A DNA stretch of 64,000 nucleotides from Paroedura picta (lineage: Eukaryota; Chordata; Lepidosauria; Squamata; Gekkonidae): positions 14,752,501 through 14,816,500 of the forward strand of contig NC_135384.1 in the NCBI RefSeq assembly GCF_049243985.1, read 5' to 3'. Under the pieces are notes generated by a model that did not search any database, was not told the origin of the DNA, and was given only the letters and a program-made list of their open reading frames with translations. The number at the start of each line of letters is the position of its first letter. Position 1 is the stretch's first letter. Positions 58,451-64,000 of this stretch are shown here, piece after piece. The position numbers and the translations under genes are program-made.

Positions 58451-59691
58451 TCTCAAAAGCAGCCCCAATTCAGAGATATATATATAAATGAAAATAGTAT
58501 CATGTAAGTATTACCAGAAATTTATTTTTATTTTGTAAAAAAGAACAAATGCTTTAAAACTATGACACTAAAAACTGAACACATAGTGTCCTCAAATTTA
58601 AATGAAAATTATATCATGTTAGTATTACCAGACATTGCTTGGCTATGGGTTTTCCCCTTAGCATAAAGAACACATCTAGCTCCTGCTATAGTGAGAGATA
58701 AGCATGTTCTTTGTTTACGCCAACACACTGAAACAAACTTTATTTAAAGTCATTTAAGCTAGAACAATAAATGCAAAGTGAAATGTTGAGTGCATTTGAA
58801 ACTCAGACTCATAAAAGCATAATTACACAGTAATTTATATAAAATTGGAAAACGTATGAGTATTATAAAAAATGCACCAAAAAGTTCTTCCCTGTGTAAT
58901 TTTTGTGCATCTCAATGAGACCATTGACAGAGACCATTTCTGCACAAGGAATCTACCCCTGGACAGCCTCTGGTTCCTAATGATTTACACAAAAAAAATG
59001 ACTTTGGGGGCTCCAGTTACCATATTCAGTATCCCAAAAACCCACAAGCATAAGTAAAGTCAAAAAGAACACGAATCCCAAAAAGATGGAAGGATATTGG
59101 ATCATTCTGGCTTTTCTGCATACCAACACAGAACTTTTTTTTGGCCTTGCTGCATGGCAACATGGAACTGCCTCTTAACAAAAAAAATAATTTTGGTCCT
59201 TTAGGGGTTAGAAAGTTTAAATCCAGAACTGCTGTGCTATGATGGGTGGCTTGCTGCAATTGACAAACTAAAGTGTGGGGGATGAAGTTCGGCATGTTTT
59301 CTCTTGCAACCTCATTAGAAGGACAAAACCTGTGATGGGGTGAGGGAAAATGTGGAGGGGGTCTCCCATGAAGAGGGGTGCCATCCCAAGTTTCCAAGCA
59401 AAGGCCAGGCACGTTTTGTGCCAACATGCAGAAATGGTCAAATAATTTAGCAGTACATTGTATATAGTTTAGGGGGTCACAGCAGTTCAAAGTTTTGTTA
59501 TCTTTTCTTTTGTTCTCCTCCTTTTTAAACTGATCTCCAGGTTATAGAGAAAAATTCTTTACCAAGAGAAAATTAAATTGTTCATACTGATTCAAATATC
59601 ACAATTTTGAATACAAAACGTTAGGGAGTGTAAGTCTGTGAAAAATTAAGAGTATGCACATTAAATAATCAGAGAAAAATATATCTTAAAA
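58451..59691. other. 3' flank of V2R-E
   Basis: AT-rich sequence without a recognised repeat or gene. Confidence 0.5.
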
Positions 59692-60590
59692 CTATTTATT
59701 CTTTACAAGCATCTTTTTATTGTTTAGTTCAGGCCTCAGGACAATGATATAAATTTTGGGAGCGAAAATGCAACCAAGTAAGCCTGCACTAGAGATTAAG
59801 ATGGAGAAGATCTCCACAGCCACCATGGATTTCCCTTTGGTGCTCAGGTAGCTTGGAATAAAAGACAGCCAAACACTGCAAAAGAGCAACATGCTGAAAG
59901 TAATGAACTTGGCCTCATTGAAACTGTCAGGCAACTTCCTGGCTAAGAAAGCCACCATGAAGCTGACTGCAGCTAGGAAGCCCATGTAGCCTAGGACACA
60001 GAAAAACATGGCAGCCGAGCCCTCGTTACATTCCAGTATGATTGTCTCCTTCAGTGAATGCAGATCCTTATCTGGGAAAGGAGAGGAAGTACTGATCCAA
60101 AGAACACAAATACCTACTTGAACAAGGGAGCAAGAAAGGACAAAAGAATATGCCTGTCTTTTCCCCACCAATGGCCTGAAACTAGAGCCTGGTTTGGTAG
60201 CCAGAAAGACCAGAACCACAGTGATGGTTTTGGCCAGAACACTAGAAATAGCTATTGAGAATATGATGCCAAAACTTGTTTGTCGGAGAAGGCAGGTCAC
60301 CTTTCCAGGCTTCCCAATGAAGAGCAAGGCAGAGAGGAAGCAATGAGCAAGGGAGATGAGAAGAAGATAGGTCAGACTGCGGTTGTTGGCTTTGACTATG
60401 GGGGTATCCTGGTGCTTCACAAATGTTCCAAGTACCAAAGTTGAGGTCAGTGAGAAAGTAATAGCCATGATTGCTAAGATGATACCTATGGGTTCTTCAT
60501 AAGACAGGAAGCTTACATCCTTGGGAACACATTGATTTTTGTTGTAATTAGAATAGTGATCTCGGGGACAGATGACACAGCTATCCATGT
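59692..60590 (-). CDS. V2R-E exon 6 (7TM)
   Basis: 298 codons, [20 protein letters not shown] onward, all TM segments kept. The acceptor tract is a (CT)n microsatellite ending CCCCAG. Confidence 0.94.
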
Positions 60591-60595
60591 CTGGG

Positions 60596-60626
<31 letters not shown>

Positions 60627-63600
60627 TTATAGTATTTCCATATTTGTCTGCTGTTTGGAAACATATTTTTAAAAATGGAGTTTCCTTTTGAATCTGATTG
60701 TCCTTGTTAGACTAGGAAACCTTCCTATATTGCAAAGTTGTCTCTACTCTGATCATAACTCAGCTCTGAATTTAATTCATATGGGAGATTTTTCTCTTTA
60801 TCATTTTCTTCCATGGATTTTTGCTGCTTAGGGTTAGGTCTGCCATGGTGGCAAAACAGGTTTCATGAAAACAATCTAATATATTTTCAAGGATGAGAGG
60901 AGGATGGAGTAGGTTTAAAAGCAGCCTCTTTCTTCAGAAGCGGCCGTGTTGGCAGCCTAAGGAATCTTCAAATAAACAACTGGAGCACTCTTTAGCAGGG
61001 ATATCAGATAAAAGTCTCCACATGAAAATAAGTCAAACAATTGTTATATATAGTATGTAGTGGAGATATCAATGTTTCTCATTTCTTTTATCATGTGCAC
61101 CTGATTATAATAAATATTTGTATTTTAAATACAAATTTTACCTGCAGCTCAACCTTTGGTTTCCTAACTTGTCTAACCAGGTTGGGTTTTCATTTCCCTT
61201 TTTGGTATTTGACAGGACATCTAATGAGGCAGAATTTCCTGGATTAGAGACCCCCCCCCCCCAATTTATTGGCTCTCTAAAAAATTCTATGTTCACTTGC
61301 TTTTTAACCTATTCCTGTTCTTAATCCAGTTTTTGTATTTTATGCTGACCTCTTCATTACACAGAATTAGAGTTTTCGCTTAAAACACATGCTGTGAAAA
61401 ATATCCTAGGCTCAATTTCTGAAGGACAACCTACTCATCCATTGTTTTCCCTATCTAGCTTTCTTGGCGCTCTGGTTCCACTCCAGGCATAGATTCCTGT
61501 TGATGTTTGCTCACTGAGCACTTCTTTCCACCACACCCTTGAATCTGCAGTGGCAGGCAGTCCCACTAGCCATACACACCTGTGGCCAGGAGGGCTTGCT
61601 GCCATCATGTCTCACAGGATCGGTGGGGCTTCCTGGCTTGGCTGGGAGGAACTTTGCTTCCCTCCCCAAGCCAAAAAAGCCTGATGAGCCTTGTAGCCAC
61701 AGCCACAGGCAGCTCTACTGACACATTCACCTGTGGCCAGGAGGGTTGCCTGCTGATGCCTCTCCCAGGCTCACTTGGAATCTTTGGTGTGAAGAGGCAA
61801 CTCTGAAAAGGCCAGCCGAGCCTGGGAGAGGTGGCGGCAGGCAGCCTTCCAGGCTGTAGTCATCCATCAGCCGAAAAGGGCCAAAGAGGGCCCACCTTAG
61901 GAGAGCCTTCTCAATAATTTATAAAAGCAAAAGCTGTTACAAATATAATGTATTGCTGGTGCTGTGAATAATTGTGGACAGCACCCCCCTATTGAACAAT
62001 GGGATAGCAGTGAAGGTGGTGAATGATACAATTCTGACTGTGGCTTCTTATGTGTGAAACATCCCACTACCATGATGAACTTCTCTGGCTGGTGAGATCA
62101 GTGTCCTGTGGGTCCTTATGCAGTTCTGCAGAGCCTGTAAAACAGCTGTTCTGAAGGGCCTATGGTTGAAGCCTTAGGATGCATCCAAATTTCCGCTGGC
62201 TTCCTTGCTTAAATCCATCTGTCAACTCTCATTTATGAAATTTGCATTTTGAGACATACCCTTCTTAGATATCATGTGCCATGAACTTATATGCCATGAA
62301 CTTATATTTGAATTTCATACTGTGTATGATTGCTATCTCTATTCATTCTGTTTCCTACCTATCTCCTCAGAGATCATCCCATCTGAACATGGAAGGCAGT
62401 CATAGCAGCAAAATTTCTTTCCCTCCTTCTTTTGTCGGCTGGAGCCAGGAAAGCAGTGCTCATTGCACACAGAGACTGGTAGAACCTGTGAATAAACAGG
62501 AAGTGAGTTCGGCACCCATATGTCCAATGAGAACCTCAGATGAACACAATCTATGCTGTTAACCATGGAGAACTCTGATAGACTAACCCAGATGAGCAGT
62601 GGCTACAGGATAACCACACAGATAACCTGAGCCCCGAAGCGCCCTTTGCCCAATTTGTACAAATTACCAGAACCACACAGCATACCCTGAATTATTTGCT
62701 ACCTCACCAGTTTGAAACGTAACCAGACTTTTCTCAGGGAGAGACAACTTGGGAGAAGGAGGAAGGGAAACTGAGAGCCATTGGTAAATGCAGATTCGAA
62801 TTCCCACTCTCCCATGGAAGCTTACTGGGGGACATGGTGATGGTCAGTTTCTCTCAACCAATTCTGTACATGTTGGAGAATGCACTTTCATTGCACTTTA
62901 GAAGTCACTTTCCCTGTTAAACACATGAAAATCCAACTAGAAATGCACATTGAAAGTGCATTCTCTCATGCATGCAGAAAATTGTCGATAAAATCGAAGA
63001 AGAGAGACTGATGTGGGTTGCTTTAGGCCCCATTTGGAGACAAAATTGAGTTATAAAGTAGTCAATAAATAATAACTAAGACGAAGATTTGTAAGAGCAG
63101 ACAAAAGAAAGGTTGGTTGGTGAAACGAGACAGAAAGAAAGTCAACAGAGAGGATTTAGGGGCGTCTAAGAGCAAAGAAAGAGGACACTATGTGGGATAA
63201 GGATTATAGGGAGAAATAAAGAAACCACTGCAAGTCCTTGAGGGTTGCTTTCTATTTTTGCATACCATTTCTAGATTTGGGTTACTGACCAAAGAAGTGG
63301 AAAAGTTGTAAACAAACAAGAAAAATAAAAATGTGGGAATGATTCAGCTGCCAAAACCTTAACATTACAACCAATGCATCGCATTCTGGCCCATGGAATA
63401 ATGGGGGACATTATTTATCAACCTGAGAGAAAAAAACATGTACTTAAATATTACTTAGTTGTAATTCTGTAGATTTTGCCAAATATTATTGGCGTTCTGT
63501 ACAGAGGAAAATAAAGGGGGATTTTTAATGATGAATTATGAATTCCACAAATATCAGCAGAATGGACAATGCTGGTGGTCATGGGGTGTGCATGAAGATC

Positions 63601-64000
63601 ACTCATCTGGGATGTAGTTGAAAAACACAATGTTTTTCTCTATCCATGCCGATATCTCACCTGATTAAATGTTCTGTGCCACACAATTTGATCATCATGA
63701 ATGGTCAATTCTTCTCCTGGAGAAGCCCAAGGATCAAGTCTTCCAACTTTGAGTCTGATGAAGGAGCCATTTGGGAAAGTGACCCAGTTTGTCACATCAA
63801 AACCACTTTTCAGTTCCCCTTTTTCATTAAACTGTATGGTGTCACCAGCACTGTTGTTGAATGTGATGCTCCTTAAAATAAGATGTAGCTGATTGGGAAA
63901 AAAAAGAAAAGAAATAAAATGTAAGCAATTTCAGGAATGACCAAGATCCAGAATATGTCTTAAATATACTGGGACAAATGATATAATGTGCTATAATGAG
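59692..64000 (-). CDS. V2R-E: vomeronasal type-2 receptor, 3' half only (window edge)
   Basis: Exons 6 (60590-59692), 5 (62485-62359) and 4 (63888-63661) are present and open; exons 3, 2 and 1 should lie beyond position 64000. The protein part visible runs from [12 protein letters not shown] to the tail LVKNK. TM7 has PKIY and LRPELNNKK. It is the sister of V2R-D, and even introns 4 and 5 align in places. Whether the gene is intact cannot be judged from the window. Confidence 0.9.
60596..60622. repeat. (GA)n run forming the V2R-E exon 6 acceptor tract
   Basis: On the sense strand a (CT)n tract ending CCCCAG directly before exon 6. D has a shorter version at 45850-45874 with a C run. Confidence 0.9.
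61555..61790. repeat. Imperfect ~152-bp duplication, V2R-E intron 5
   Basis: ACCTGTGGCCAGGAGGG occurs at about 61579 and 61731 with similar surroundings (GGCAGGC...TGCTG). Family unknown. Confidence 0.5.
62359..62485 (-). CDS. V2R-E exon 5 (cysteine-rich)
   Basis: 127 nt, [16 protein letters not shown] to DGMISEEI, same borders as D. Confidence 0.92.
63661..63888 (-). CDS. V2R-E exon 4
   Basis: 228 nt, [17 protein letters not shown] to VWHRTFNQ. The acceptor is CAATCAG, the donor CAG/GTGAG. Confidence 0.92.

Noticed and set aside
1-64000. A previously undescribed molecular system
   Set aside because: All convincing coding sequence belongs to one known receptor family or to known LINE families; nothing else in the window carries coding evidence.

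Overview
The window is vertebrate genomic DNA, almost certainly from a squamate reptile (lizard or snake). Two things show this. The genes are vomeronasal type-2 receptors (V2Rs, family C GPCRs) with the classic six-exon structure, in a tandem array as expanded in squamates. The interspersed repeats are a squamate mixture: Sauria-type SINEs with (ACCTTT)n tails, a second tRNA-headed SINE, CR1, L2, Bov-B and L1 LINEs, and hAT-like MITEs. No bacterial, plasmid or phage features were seen.

All recognisable genes lie on the minus strand, so exon 6 (7TM) has the lowest and exon 1 (signal peptide) the highest coordinate of each gene. Three close paralogs form tandem units of about 14 kb: V2R-A (502-9743), V2R-B (14355-24261) and V2R-C (28912-38767). 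A and C are open in all six exons. B has an in-frame stop in exon 1 and extra private amino-acid changes, so it is called a probable pseudogene. Between C and the next gene is the wreck of another V2R (an exon 6 piece at 40207-40455 and an exon 2 piece at 41362-42562 split by a solo LTR). A second, more diverged pair follows: V2R-D (44946-54964, complete and open) and V2R-E (exons 6, 5 and 4 at 59692-63888; the rest lies beyond the window).

The exon lengths are very regular: exon 2 is 292 nt, exon 3 855-858, exon 4 228, exon 5 127, exon 6 about 900. Splice phases are conserved, so the chains join as signal peptide, Venus-flytrap ligand-binding domain, cysteine-rich linker and seven-helix domain. 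The expected role is pheromone or chemosignal detection in vomeronasal neurons.

Intergenic DNA has two parts. One is a 5' flank of about 1.5 kb shared even between the A/B/C and D groups; an extra copy without a gene lies at 57610-58450. The rest is a heavy load of retroelement fragments. I found no new type of molecular system. The interesting content is evolutionary: the B nonsense change, a start-codon-shifting 10-bp indel, indels that disagree with the main paralog tree, a Bov-B insertion dated to after the B/C split, and gene-loss scars.
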